A DNA stretch of 64,000 nt from Trametes villosa. Lineage: Eukaryota; Basidiomycota; Agaricomycetes; Polyporales; Polyporaceae. The DNA lies in NCBI GenBank assembly GCA_002964805.2, contig PUDQ02000001.1, positions 6,596,001 to 6,660,000 of the forward strand, written 5' to 3'. Under the pieces are notes generated by a model that saw nothing but the letters and a program-made list of their open reading frames with translations, was not told where the DNA came from and did not search any database. Below are positions 54,469-64,000 of the stretch, in pieces (positions within the stretch are counted from its first letter, which is position 1; every line of letters begins with the position of its first letter). A program made the position numbers and the translations under genes.

Positions 54469-55745
54469 TCACCGGCGCGCGCCGTAGCGGGCCTTGCGCC
54501 CGAAGTCGAAGGGCACGTACTTGTACTTGATCATGTGTCTGCAACGTGTCTATCAGTAGACGTCTCCACGCAGAGTTGAAACGGATGCTTACTGTATTTG
54601 GCGGCGCATGGTGAGCAGGAAGAGCACGAACCAGTAGACGACGAGGATCGGCCAGTAGACGGGCACGTCGAACATCTCGAAGAACGTGCATACGATCGCA
54701 ACGAGCGTGGCGCGCGTCGCAGACAGCCTGAGTGGGAGAATGATATTTAGTACCAGCATGTGGTAGGCGCAGGACAAGTTCCAGTGTTCGCGGCAGAACG
54801 CTGCCAATCTGCCACGTAAGGATCCTGGCAGAACCTCACAGAAGGAGTTAACCTGCTCTGGCGAGGACCCCGCTCACAGTCTGCGTTCGCGCAGGGCTCG
54901 AAACGGGCACCTCTGCACAGCTCACTACTGGTACGCACGACGATAGCTCCAGGATCAAACACAGCCCTATGAGTGTTGCTTTCAACACCCCTTACGCCTG
55001 TTTTCGTCGTCTGATATGTGTGCTATCCACGCGACGTAGAGCAGGACAACTCTGGGCGCCTGTAGGTCTGCTAGGCCTTGCGCCCTCTCAGCGGGCAGGA
55101 CCGACCCGAAACAACTCTTCCCTCTTGTGCCGCACAAGAGACAGTCAAGACTGAGAAAACGCACCAGAACTGCCACTCGGGCAACCGTCGCACAAATGGC
55201 CTGAACTCATCGTCGCGCGAGGACGGCAGGGGCGACGTTGACTCCTCTCCGCCCTCCTCAATCTCGTCCGCGAGGAGGTCGTCTTGTAGCGACGGGTCGA
55301 ACTTGGGCTGCAGGAAGGCGAGGAGCAGGTTGAGGAGGTAGATTGCCTGAGCGTCTGCAGGTGGTGGCGATGTAAGGTCATGTTTTTGCTTCACGGTCAT
55401 GAAGGCACATACAAGCCACTACGGATAAACGTTAGCAGGAACAAATGCGCGAGGAAAGGGGGGCGACGTACCGATATACCACTACGATCGGGCGAGGCGA
55501 GGGAAGAGGAACGCCACGCCAAGTCAAATTCATCCTAGCATCGACGAGCACTGCAAACTCACCCCTTCCGCAAGCACAATCCTCAGCATGAACAGCGACA
55601 AGAGCGCTACAGTCCCCAGCCAGCGGTAGAGCACGAAAGGTGTGACGCGGTCGAGCCATTGCTGGTACGTCCGCTGGCCCTTCGCCAGGTAGTTCGCCAG
55701 GGGCTCCATGGGTCCCGAAGATTCCGCGTCCGATGAGGCCATCAT
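54469..55745 (-). CDS. RER1: RER1, Golgi-to-ER retrieval receptor
   Basis: Four-helix membrane protein that returns ER proteins from the early Golgi. Exons: 55745-55563, 55481-55472 (10 nt), 55418-55413 (6 nt), 55354-55165, 54727-54593, 54538-54469, giving 197 residues. The joined reading is [102 protein letters not shown] and [13 protein letters not shown]. It aligns residue for residue with the known RER1 core (GWYIV-YA-IY-LNL). Two microexons are needed to produce WYIVAY. The intron between them has a textbook TGCTAAC branch site. The fourth intron is unusually long (437 nt). Start at 55745 (MMASS) is chosen over an upstream in-frame ATG at 55805 that would add a Pro-rich run. Confidence 0.93.
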
Positions 55746-56037
55746 TTTTGCTATACAGTGGGCCGGAGGGGATGGCGGAGGTGGGCGTGGACGGGGACGG
55801 GGCAAGGGGAGGTGGAGGAGGAAGGGGAAGGAGAGCCGACGGTGCGCGTCCAGCGCTCAGTGTCGAGTTGGCGCAGCACAATTCCACGCGGCATTTGCCG
55901 AGGCGTCCTGTAGGCGCGGCCCGCGCGGGATGGCGGCTTAGTCGCGGGACCTCTCCGTGCGGAAACCGTCGCGCACTCTACGAGATGGCTTGCAATACGA
56001 CGGTTCTTAATCCCTATCAACCACGGAAGGGGTTAAT
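55746..56037. promoter_or_regulatory. Bidirectional promoter, RER1 / glycerate kinase
   Basis: The two genes are divergent with 292 nt between start codons. No TATA box was picked out. The RER1 side is G/A-rich (GGACGGGGACGGGG). Confidence 0.5.
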
Positions 56038-57184
56038 ATGAGCGCCCAGGAGCAGGCGAGTGGTCCGCCTTCCAGCAGTATGTAGCGTATGCTTACCCCG
56101 GGCCTTGCGGGATCTCGACAGGTATCAGGGGCAGATGTCCCCGAAGCGATACCGCACATGGAATCGCACGTCCTTGCGGAGCTTGCTAGGCATCGCACGA
56201 AATACCCGAGTGGAGAGCGCGCAATCCCGCCTCTCATCGTGGGCGTACAAGGTCCCCAAGGCAGCGGCAAGACGTACCTGACGTCTATCCTCCGCGATGT
56301 GCTTCAGGCTCCACCACACAACCTCTCAGTCGCGGTACTCTCATTGGACGACCTGTATCTTCCTCACGAGGGTCTCGTCTCTCTGGCCGCCACACATCCG
56401 GACAACGCGCTACTCAGAGGTCGCGGCCAGCCCGGCACGCACGACGTTCCTCTCGGAACACAGCTCCTGAACGAACTCAAGAACATTAACAACACCGCCG
56501 CCACTACGACCGAGATCCAACTACCCAGCTTCGACAAGAGCCTCTTCAACGGCGAGGGCGACCGCGTACCGGGCGCCGTCGTCCGCACCCCTGTCGACGT
56601 CATCCTCTTCGAAGGCTGGTGTGTTGGATTCTACCCGATCTCCCTGGAGGAGGTCGAACGGCGCTACTCCGCTCCCGTTAAGGGCCTCGGGGACGACTTC
56701 TTCCAGAGGAAGGGGTACCGGATCGAAGATGTGCTAGACGTAAACGAGCGGCTCCGGAGCTACGTCGCTTGGTGGGACCTCTTCGATGCGTTCATCCAGG
56801 TCCGTTACCCCATTGCGGCGCAGTTGTGTATCACGCACTAATACTTCGTTGAACAGATAAGGCCACCGGGCGAACATCCGTACACCTACATATACAAGTG
56901 GAGGCTTCAACAAGAGCATCACATGAAGGCGCGGAACGGCGGCAAGGGCATGAGCGACACGCAGGTGGAGAGGTAAGCTTCACACTCTAATGCTCGTGTT
57001 CTCCCCCTGAATTTTGCGCAGCTTTGTAGACCGATATATACCAGGATATGTGTTCTTTGGCGATGGCGTGACTGAGGGGTATGAAGAGACCCCGGGGGCG
57101 AAGACGTTGCCTCCTTGGGTAGGGCACGGTCTTCGGGTGCAGATAGGGGAAAACAGAGAGGTGGTGGATGTCACGCAGTTCTGA
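56038..57184 (+). CDS. D-glycerate 3-kinase / Tda10-like P-loop kinase
   Basis: Proposed exons 56038-56077, 56129-56799, 56857-56972, 57022-57184. The P-loop is GVQGPQGSGKT, followed by the Asp-rich LSLDDLYLPHEG (metal/nucleotide site). RGRGQPGTHDVPLG and PVDVILFEGWCVGFYPI are typical of plant glycerate kinase (GLYK) and yeast Tda10. The C-terminal WRLQQEHHMKARNGGKGMSD and SFVDRYIPGYVFFGDGV close the fold. The known reaction of GLYK is ATP-dependent phosphorylation of D-glycerate; yeast Tda10's substrate is uncertain. The first exon is a choice: an ATG at 56089 reads straight into exon 2, but 56038 with a 51-nt GTATGT...AG intron gives a more typical N-terminus. Confidence 0.87.
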
Positions 57185-57442
57185 GGCGTCGAGAGCGGTT
57201 ATATAACAGCATCTTCGACGTATTAGCGTGTAATTGTGCCCTGCTAGAATAGCATGAATCCCGAACCTCATGCAGGCCGCGAAAGCGCAAGCCTCGAACA
57301 TTCCTGCTCACTTGCCTTTTCCGTCAAAACACTCGGGCGCCTACCATCGTCTTCCCCGGACCGGGCGGCGTCTCATCTTGACCTCGGACTCTCACCTTCC
57401 CCCTTGCAGACTCGCGGCTATCCTTCCTTGTACGAGTACAGA

Positions 57443-57931
57443 ATGGCTCTCATCGAGGTGCGTCTTTGCAGGAGATTAAGAGAACGGAATACGCCGACTG
57501 ACGAGTGTCTCCTGAATTACCCGCCACCCCGCAATAACGCTGCGTATTGTCCGACTGCACCTACGATACGGTTATGATCAGGTCATTGCCAACGACCGTC
57601 TGGGGCGCAAAGGTGCGTCGGCTATCGCGAACGAGTATATCTGCGCCAACTTATAGACCTTCAAGTGCGCGTGAAGTGCAGCCCCGACGACACCGTCGGC
57701 GACCTGAAGCGGCTCATCGCCGCCCAGACCGGCACCGATCACACCAAGATCCAGCTGAAGAAGTGGTACGCATCGCGCTCCCCCCCTCCCCAGACCCTTT
57801 CCCCTCATATTCTTCCACGCACGGCATCGTCACCTCACACTAACGGCGCTTGCAGGTACACGATCTACAAGGACCACATCACGCTCGCGGACTACGAAAT
57901 CCACGACGGGATGAGTCTTGAGATGTACTAG
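57443..57931 (+). CDS. HUB1: Ubiquitin-like modifier HUB1 (UBL5)
   Basis: 73 residues from exons 57443-57457, 57582-57612, 57666-57765 and 57856-57931. The reading [66 protein letters not shown] matches HUB1 along its length. HUB1 binds spliceosomal proteins (Snu66-type) non-covalently and modulates splice-site choice. The first exon is only 15 nt. The protein ends in a single Tyr before TAG (EMY), where most HUB1 proteins have Tyr-Tyr plus one residue. Confidence 0.95.
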
Positions 57932-58813
57932 ATCGCCCCCGCCCACGCCCCCCGTCCTCTCGATATCTCTACTGGTGCCCAGGTTCTGCTTGGGTCAAGC
58001 CTCCCTGACTCGTCGTGAATTGTTGTCATATCGGTGATGTATCAATAATAGTTTCGAAGTACTTTCCACATGTGGGTCCGAAGCTACGCCGACAACTTGC
58101 ATGCCCGGGCAGTGAATAGACGGACCGCGCTAAATCCTTACGTCGCTGCAGCTCAATGGAGAAGACATGCCGCCCTCCGCAGATCGTCGAGTACGCGCGC
58201 CGCCAGTGAGGTCAATGACTGTCAATGCCCCTCTGGCTTGGGAGTTGAAGTAGTGGCGCCGAGGTAGCCTTCCATCGACGCCGGCTTGCAGAAGATACAG
58301 CAAGCACAGATCAGCTGCATGCATCTAAGCTCGCTCGTCTGAAGGCTTCAAGTCCGATGCGTGATGTCGAACCGTTGTGTACAGTTTTGTGTGCCAGACG
58401 ACGAGATTTCCGATTATGCAGATGAAACGCGAGATATACAAGTGGCAGCAGATTATATACAGTAGTCGTGCGTGGTATCTACGGGATGTGAGGATATGTA
58501 GCAAACATTGCGATGATATGAGTCCGTGATAGAGAAGCGCGTGAAATCTGGGGTGCTGGGCGGAAGACGCTCGGCGAGCCGCAGAGTACGTTGCGTGCGC
58601 AACTGCGGGGGAGAAGGAGGCGCGGCCTTCGCGAAGGGTGAGCCCGATGAAAGCGGCATGGACGACGCCGATCAAGCCAATGCCGGGGTGCCACGAGGAA
58701 GGGCGGTGGTGAATGCGAGTACGCGGAGCGGGGTAGAGAGGAAGGATTGGCGGGGAGGGGATGCGGGTGCGATGAACTTCGCTCCCGGACAGGGAGTCGG
58801 GAGGCAAGACGAC
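57932..58813. other. Convergent intergenic region with FunK1 E 3' flank
   Basis: The part next to FunK1 E resembles 50.0-50.6 kb. No gene recognised. Confidence 0.55.
58430..58545 (-). repeat. FunK1 3'-flank repeat, copy 2
   Basis: On the minus strand it contains CACGGACTCATATCATCGCA, then ATGTTTGCTACATATCCTCA and TATATAATCTGCTGCCACTT. Corresponds to 50460-50575. Confidence 0.65.
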
Positions 58814-61357
58814 TCAAGAGGGCTTGCTCCGCTTCGAAGACCTTCCGCTTGAGACCCCCTCCACGGCCGACGAATCGCGCTTGGAGCCCTTGGGGACTGG
58901 CTCCTTCGTGACGGCATACCCGCCCTCGGGCCTCCTGTCCTTGCACCTGTCGATAGGCGGCCACTCCGCTTCGATGACCTCCGCCAGCGCGCTGCGAAAC
59001 GCCTCATGGCTTTCCAAATTCCTCGCAAGCTCCTCCAACTCCTCCCGCGTCGGCTCCTTTCGCGTCTTTTTGTTGGCCCGCGTAGTCCCCGACAGGTACC
59101 GGGCGACATTATCGGAAGCGTTGACGACGATCTTCTCCACCTCCTGTTGCTCCTGAGGCGCCGCGCCACCCGTGTCACTGGTGGGGGTTCCTTGCAGCGT
59201 GTAGTAGGCACTGAACCAGGAAAGAACGGTCGTGAGGAACTCGTTCAGTGGGTACTTCAAGTTCTCGTTGCCTGGCCAGATGAATCGGAGGTTGACGCTG
59301 GCCTTGGCGGTACCTTTGCCCTCTTCTTTGACCACTTTATTCACGTAGGCCGAGATGTTGACGCGGCCTAGAAGCATGGCCGATCTCTTGACACCTCCGC
59401 AGCGACGTTCCTCGGGATGTGCGGAGTAGTCATCGAAGAAGTCGTGGAGCAGCCGCGGGACCTGGTCGTCGGGGCAGTTGTGGGGGAGAAGACGGAGCGC
59501 GACATAGAGAATGACGTGGAAGAACGACTCTAGCTCGTCGGGAACCGCAATCGTCTTGGAGTGAGTATCGAGCGAAGCGACCGACAAGAACTGCCATGTA
59601 CCCTGCAACGCGGAGATTGGTCAACACCACTCATTATCGCACTCCGGATTAGACACATACCGTCCGGTCAGGTTGACGCCCTGCTTCCTCTTGGTGCACG
59701 AGTTGTTTCGCCAACTCCCAGTCGTTAAGGAGCCCTTCCCAGTCGCCTTTGGGAGTTTGATACAGGAGTATATTGCCGACACTGATGTCACGGTGGATGA
59801 TGCCCTTCTGGTACGCCTCAGAGTGTGCTGTGACGCCCGTAGCGCAGTCAGTATGCAAGCGCGAACGCACTTGGCAGAGATGTACTCACCAATCACCGCA
59901 CAGAAGACAGCCGTGAGCAGTTCCAAGCCATTCTTGAACTCGTCGAGCGGCTTCCCTACCTCCTTCACAGCGAGCCGGTAGTGCTGATGATGCTTCAGGT
60001 GGCACTTCTTCCCCGGGTTGAGCCTCGTCCAGAGCTCCTGCGACTTCGTCTCCTGACCCGAGATGTCTCCATGACAGATCATCGTAGGCACGAAGGGGAC
60101 GTTGTTCTCGCGTAGGACCTCGAGAACAGTACCCTCCTTGTCGATCTTGTCGCTGACGACGCGCCACGCATCCTTGAGATACACGAACTCGTTCTTCGAC
60201 GTGTCGTCTTCGAGCGCAATGTAGCCGCGGGTGGCGCGGCCAACAACGCCGGGTGCTTGAAAGTGCGGTCTCCCGACCAGGAAGGAGCGCTTCTTGTTGT
60301 TGTCGTGCTCGTCGGCCACGTCCAGCTTCCACCATGGCCACTCAGGATCGAGTAGCTTCTTGAAGGCCCGACCCGCGTAGTCACTGGCGGCCACGTTTGC
60401 GACGCGTGCCTTCATCCGAGCCACCTCCGGCGACTTGGGGTCGAGGCGATGCGCAGTGGGATCATGGCCACGACCCTCGGCGCTGCGAAGCGAGTAGTAG
60501 TGCAAGAACCTTGCCAGCTTCGCGCCCTCCTTGTAGTAGTTGAACTTCTCCGTCGCGAAGAGCCCAGAACGGTCGAGCCGAACGATCCGAGCAAACTGCC
60601 CGAGGAAGAGTATCATGTACTGGCACGTGCGGTGTTGGTAGTTGAAGACGAGTTCGGCGTAGGAGAGGATCTGGCCGAGCACGTCGCGGCGACTGATAGC
60701 GTTGGGTTCGTGGTTGTCGATCGTCTCGTCGAACGGGTCGTCTCTCGTGCTGTTCGTCTTGCATTCGATCGCAATCTCGACCTCCGACCAGGCCATCCGG
60801 CCGAAAGCGCCGTCGAGGCCAAGCTCGAGCTTCTTGAGGGCGCGGTCGGGGTACATGCCGCAGTCGACCGCCTGCTTGGATGGGTCTGTCGTGTCCGCCT
60901 TGTGAGGAGTGGCCACAAACGTATATCCCTCGCAGATATCAGCCTTGTTGAGGGCGTCCGTCTATATATGGGGCAGTGAGCGTGCAGAAAGACACAGGAG
61001 CACGGAGAAACGTACAAGGGCGTGATACATGCTCTCCTCGCTCTTGCACGCCGACTTGGACATGCCGCTAAATGGATTACTCAAAGCAGGCGCCCTCTTT
61101 GCCGTCTTGTTGGCCTTCGCCGCGCGTGTCCTCTTCGAACGCCTTGGGATCGGAGCGGAGGGTGCCGGCTGGACCGCCTCAGGGAGGAACTCGGATATGA
61201 ACTTGTCATACCCGACACAAGTGGCTTTCCGGTGCATGGCGTAACGTAGCTCAGCCCGGACTTCGGTCAAGTTAGGTTGCGCGTTCGCGTGGACACTGTG
61301 CGCACGGTAACCTTTGTGGGGAGAATCTTCAGTGTGAGGCGTCGCCGGATCAGCCAT
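58814..61357 (-). CDS. FunK1 fungal-specific protein kinase (copy E)
   Basis: Apparently intact sister of broken copy D. Exons 61357-61016, 60961-59890, 59827-59661, 59602-58814. The N-terminal region has MHRKATCVGYDKFISEF and a basic KRTRAAKANKTAKR stretch. The kinase core has CGMYPDRALKKLELG, NYQHRTCQYMILFLGQFAR and SGLFATEKFNYYKEG. The catalytic loop is HRDISVGN with NDWELA replacing DFG. The C-lobe has VPDELESFFHVILYVALRLL and FLTTVLSWFSAYYTLQG. The tail ends SGRSSKRSKPS. Relative to A and B the core is clearly separate, while D is nearly the same. Promoter, exon plan and 3' flank all match D, so D and E arose by a recent segmental duplication. Confidence 0.92.
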
Positions 61358-61405
61358 GGTGGATGAAGAAGAGGGATACGTAACATACGAACCGCGGAGT
61401 CGAGA

Positions 61406-61413
61406 CTTATATG
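61406..61413 (-). promoter_or_regulatory. TATA box of FunK1 E
   Basis: CATATAAG (minus strand) about 50 nt before the start codon, in the same context as in copy D. Confidence 0.5.
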
Positions 61414-61473
61414 CTCGGCTTCAGAGTTTTAGCCACTACGCGCGTTATTTATTGTTGTCGCAACGTGGAAGGA

Positions 61474-61487
61474 GGGTGGGAACAATG
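61474..61487 (-). promoter_or_regulatory. Shared FunK1 upstream motif (copy E)
   Basis: GGGTGGGAACAATG on the plus strand, about 120 nt before the start codon, followed by GGTGGTGGTGGCTAAGATCA as in copy D. Confidence 0.45.
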
Positions 61488-62180
61488 AGGGGCGCGCGAG
61501 GGTGGTGGTGGCTAAGATCAAGTTGAACTGAGGGAAGCGCCGAGCTGGTGGCTGAAGTCTGCGCATGTGTGACTCGTCGTCACGCAGCTTACCATACCAA
61601 AGTCATACAAGACGGGCTAGCGAAGACTATCGTGGCAGTGCTAGCACGCTATTAAAGAGCTATATTCGCACAATCAAAGTAAGCACAGCCACACAAGCAC
61701 GCTGATATACACGCATGTCTTGTTCTTATCCGTTCATCAACGTCAGCACTTGAGCTTGAGCCTTGAGCAACGTCGCGGCCGCCGAGGCCAGGCCTTTCTC
61801 ATTCTGATCTATCCTGGGGCCTTTTAAGAAGCTTGAGAATCTCGGCAAACTTGTGTGTAAGTACAGTAACTCGAAAACACTCAGGCTCAACCTCATGAAT
61901 AAGTACTAAAACGCAGTATAGCCGGCCGCTCGCAGAGTCAAGCAGCAGGGGACCGTTAACTTCACGAGGAACAAAACCTCACTGAGCTCTTCTTTTGTCG
62001 TATTCAGCTGGAGGAAACACTTGAAATCCACGCACTCGAGCCGCGACTTTGCAGTCACGCGCCTTCATGTACCTCCTATGATCTCCGTTCATGATGGTAA
62101 TTCCCGCATACTGGCTACATTGTGAGTCAAATCTCTGTTTCATCAGTCAGCCTACGCCCCTCTGTCCCCTTGGACGAGCT

Positions 62181-63130
62181 TTAGAACGGCCGCCCAGCCC
62201 TAATTGCCTTCGCCGCCTCGCTCTGCGCTTCGTTTCTCAGGTACCGTGCGTAGCTATCGGCGTAGCGCTCTTTGTCCTGTACGCCGTGAGTCACTAATGT
62301 GAGCCTACACAAATACGTACTTAGGGAAACGAGAAGACGTACGCTCTGTGTCTTCCGCACGCTATCACGCGTCTCGAGTGCCTCCGCGTACACCTTCCAC
62401 GCGCTGCCGGCTGCGTCTCTGGAGTACTCGCGGTGCTCGGCGAGGATGTAGTCCCTCACAACCCACGGCGCGAGCGCGACATCGACTAGCGTGAATTGGT
62501 CCCCGAGGAAATACGGGCCCTTGACCTTCTCGGCCAGGGTGCGCAGGCTCTTGTAGAGGTCCCCGAGGTGCTCCTTCTGCTTGTCCGGCTCTTGCTCCAT
62601 GACGAGCCGGAAGAACGTGGGCACGATCTGCTTCGAGACGTGATCGAGCCAGAGGCGGACATAGGCGCGGTCGAACGGGTCGTCGGTGAGGAGATGCGGC
62701 TTGTGCTCCGGGAACGCGTCCTCGAGGAACTCGCAGATGATGAGCGACTCGTACTACAGGGCCTTGCCCTTGTACTCGATCGCGGGGACGAGGCCCTTGG
62801 GGTTGATTTCTGCCAGGTTTGCGTGAGCAACCTTCGCGGAGAGCAGATATCGAGATGCGCGCCAACGTACCGAGGAAGTGCTTCTCCTTCTTGTACGGGT
62901 TCACTTCCTTGTACTGATAGGCAATCCCTTTCTCCTCGAGCGCAATCCATGCACGCTGGACGTATGGGCAGAACTGCAGGAAGTCGCTTCAGCTTTCCGT
63001 CCAACTTTAGAGTATCTGCGATACTACTTACCCATCCCGCGTAGAACACCAGGTCTTGCGGACCCTCGTGCTCCTCCACCGTCTTCGCCGCCGCCCCCGT
63101 CGCATGGGAATGAATGTCCACGTTGCTCAT
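62181..63130 (-). pseudogene. Omega-like glutathione S-transferase 2 with an in-frame TAG
   Basis: Exons 63130-63032, 62973-62871, 62809-62343, 62276-62181, the same plan and phases as GST1. Landmarks FCPYVQRAWIALEEKG, INPKGLVPAIEYKG, FDRAYVRLWLDHVSKQ and GPYFLGDQFTLVDVALAPWV are preserved. The only lesion is a TAG (62756-62754) between the Leu and Tyr codons of KALYESL. Exon 3 is 467 nt against 464 nt in GST1, so the TAG is an inserted codon, not a substitution. Everything after it is open to the normal stop. It is therefore a very young pseudogene, a readthrough gene, or a sequence error. Intron 1 has the normal GT donor. Confidence 0.85.
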
Positions 63131-63224
63131 AGTCTCCTGATTGTGCGCAAGCTCAAGGTCCTGTGTGTATACCAGAGCTGCAGGGAGAGTTGAGAACCCC
63201 CGGTCTGAGAACGGGCATGCTTCG

Positions 63225-63233
63225 CTATATATA
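63225..63233 (-). promoter_or_regulatory. TATA box of GST2
   Basis: TATATATAG on the minus strand, about 95 nt before the start codon, in the same GCGCGAG context as in GST1. Confidence 0.6.
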
Positions 63234-63544
63234 CTCGCGCAGAGAGAGGGGCGCTCCTCATGTGTTTCGGAGTGTAGGCTTGATGACATAGCTACACGGC
63301 CACATACAGTCAGCATGCGAACCTACAACAATCTCGTCATCGCCATGCACACGCCGAGGACCTCAATTGCGCGGGTTCGCGGTGTCCGGTGATGCCGTCG
63401 GACTCGGTGCGGCGCCTGCTACCTTACGGACATGTACGCTGCAGTAGCACATGCATGAACTCGGCGGTCAATGTGTGTGCGACTGGCGGTGCACGATGAC
63501 AGAGGGTCATATGCAACGGAATGTATGTATATGCAGGTGGGACG

Positions 63545-63665
63545 CAAGAGATTACAGTAACAGCAGATTATGTACAGCAGCTGAGCCGTGCGTGGTATTT
63601 ATGAGATGTCAGGATATGAAACGAACATTGCGATGATCTGAGTCCGCAATACAACAGCGGGAGAA
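63545..63665 (-). repeat. FunK1 3'-flank repeat, copy 3
   Basis: On the minus strand it contains ATCGCAATGTTCGTTTCATA, then TATCCTGACATCTCATAAAT and TACATAATCTGCTGTTACTG. Same block as 50460-50575 and 58430-58545. Confidence 0.65.
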
Positions 63666-64000
63666 ATCCAGGGTATGCAACACAACGTGTGGGTGGGGAT
63701 GAGCAGGGGACGATATAAGAGAACATGGATGGTAGCATGGTGAAGGTGCCCCGTAAACGCGGATGCCCGGCGAAGAGACCTTGTGCGAGCTGTGCGAGCG
63801 TCGTGGGACTCGATGGCGCGGCAGTCAAGGACACACTGGAGGCTGGGTCGTTCAACGCCCCGCGCCTCCTGCCTCGCGCGCAGGACAGAGGAGATGAGAC
63901 AAAGCGGGGTGGATAGAAGGACCGGCGTCGTCGCGTACTGAGGATGGCGGTCGTTGCTATGCCGGGGACGCGATCGCATAACGACAAGAGAGGGGGGCGC

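Larger units (their letters stand above)
61358..62180. other. FunK1 E promoter and GST2 3' flank
   Basis: The first 280 bases are the conserved FunK1 D/E promoter. Sequence near 62030-62100 resembles the GST1 3' flank. Nothing else recognised. Confidence 0.55.
63131..64000. other. GST2 promoter and 3' flank of a FunK1 copy beyond the window
   Basis: The GST2-proximal part matches the GST1 promoter. From about 63540 to the end, the minus strand resembles 50.1-50.6 kb, the FunK1 D 3' flank, including ACGACCGCCATCCTC near 63940. Another minus-strand FunK1 gene probably lies just right of the window; that is a prediction. Confidence 0.5.

Noticed and set aside
55743..55805. Upstream in-frame ATG of RER1 adding a Pro/Arg-rich N-terminus
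   Set aside because: RER1 proteins start close to the MMASS position and the added run is low complexity, so it is better read as 5' leader.
1..64000. CRISPR arrays, bacterial operons, riboswitches, rRNA
   Set aside because: Looked for by eye. No regularly spaced direct repeats, bacterial ribosome sites or rRNA-like stretches are present, as expected for fungal nuclear DNA.

Overview
The window looks like nuclear DNA of a mushroom-forming basidiomycete (Agaricomycetes; a Polyporales-type white-rot fungus is my best guess). The evidence is GC-rich coding sequence, many 50-66 nt GT-AG introns, several copies of the fungal-specific FunK1 kinase family, a polypore-type omega-like glutathione transferase, and a Ty3/Gypsy retroelement of a kind common in basidiomycetes. 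Gene models were assembled by hand from splice signals, reading-frame continuity and paralog comparison, without database searches.

Left part (1-10 kb): the 3' end of a TmpA-like membrane oxidoreductase (<1-1029), a poorly coding 2.6 kb stretch, the arginine-specific carbamoyl-phosphate synthase large subunit (CPA2, 3662-7942, mitochondrial-type leader), and tail-to-tail with it a flavin amine oxidase of the saccharopine/fructosyl-amino-acid oxidase type (9861-8187).

Middle part (10-36 kb): a dynamic region where two lineage-specific families alternate. These are FunK1 kinases (A 13507-10951, B 17014-14452, C 22997-25253) and a family with a SAP-like N-terminal helix pair and a disordered basic tail (18091-20207, 22337-21060, a dead copy near 25.9-27.6 kb, 35751-33953). 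A class II tRNA-like gene lies at 20533-20641. An HSL-type alpha/beta hydrolase (31521-27899) and a SUR7/PalI membrane protein (32109-32888) are flanked by an inverted duplication containing broken copies of the SAP-like and hydrolase genes.

Insertion block (36.2-49.9 kb): a fourth FunK1 gene (D) is split in its second exon by an 11,162 bp LTR retrotransposon (36642-47803) with 4-bp target duplications, 679-bp LTRs and intact gag-protease and RT-RNaseH-integrase frames joined by a TGATG stop-start. Its right LTR is itself interrupted by a 3,297-bp AT-rich element. That element made no target duplication and has asymmetric terminal inverted repeats plus a 3' hairpin, which I read as a non-autonomous Helitron2/Helentron-like element. 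It is the most unusual object in the window.

Right part (50-64 kb): glutathione transferase 1 (50981-51904), a steroid 5-alpha-reductase-like enzyme (to 53578), RER1 (55745-54469, with 10-nt and 6-nt microexons), a glycerate kinase/Tda10-like kinase (56038-57184), HUB1 (57443-57931), FunK1 E (61357-58814) and a second glutathione transferase copy carrying an in-frame TAG (63130-62181). The FunK1 3' flank plus glutathione transferase arrangement occurs twice in opposite orientation, so part of this region is a segmental duplication. Housekeeping genes (CPA2, RER1, HUB1, glycerate kinase) are interspersed with fast-turnover families.
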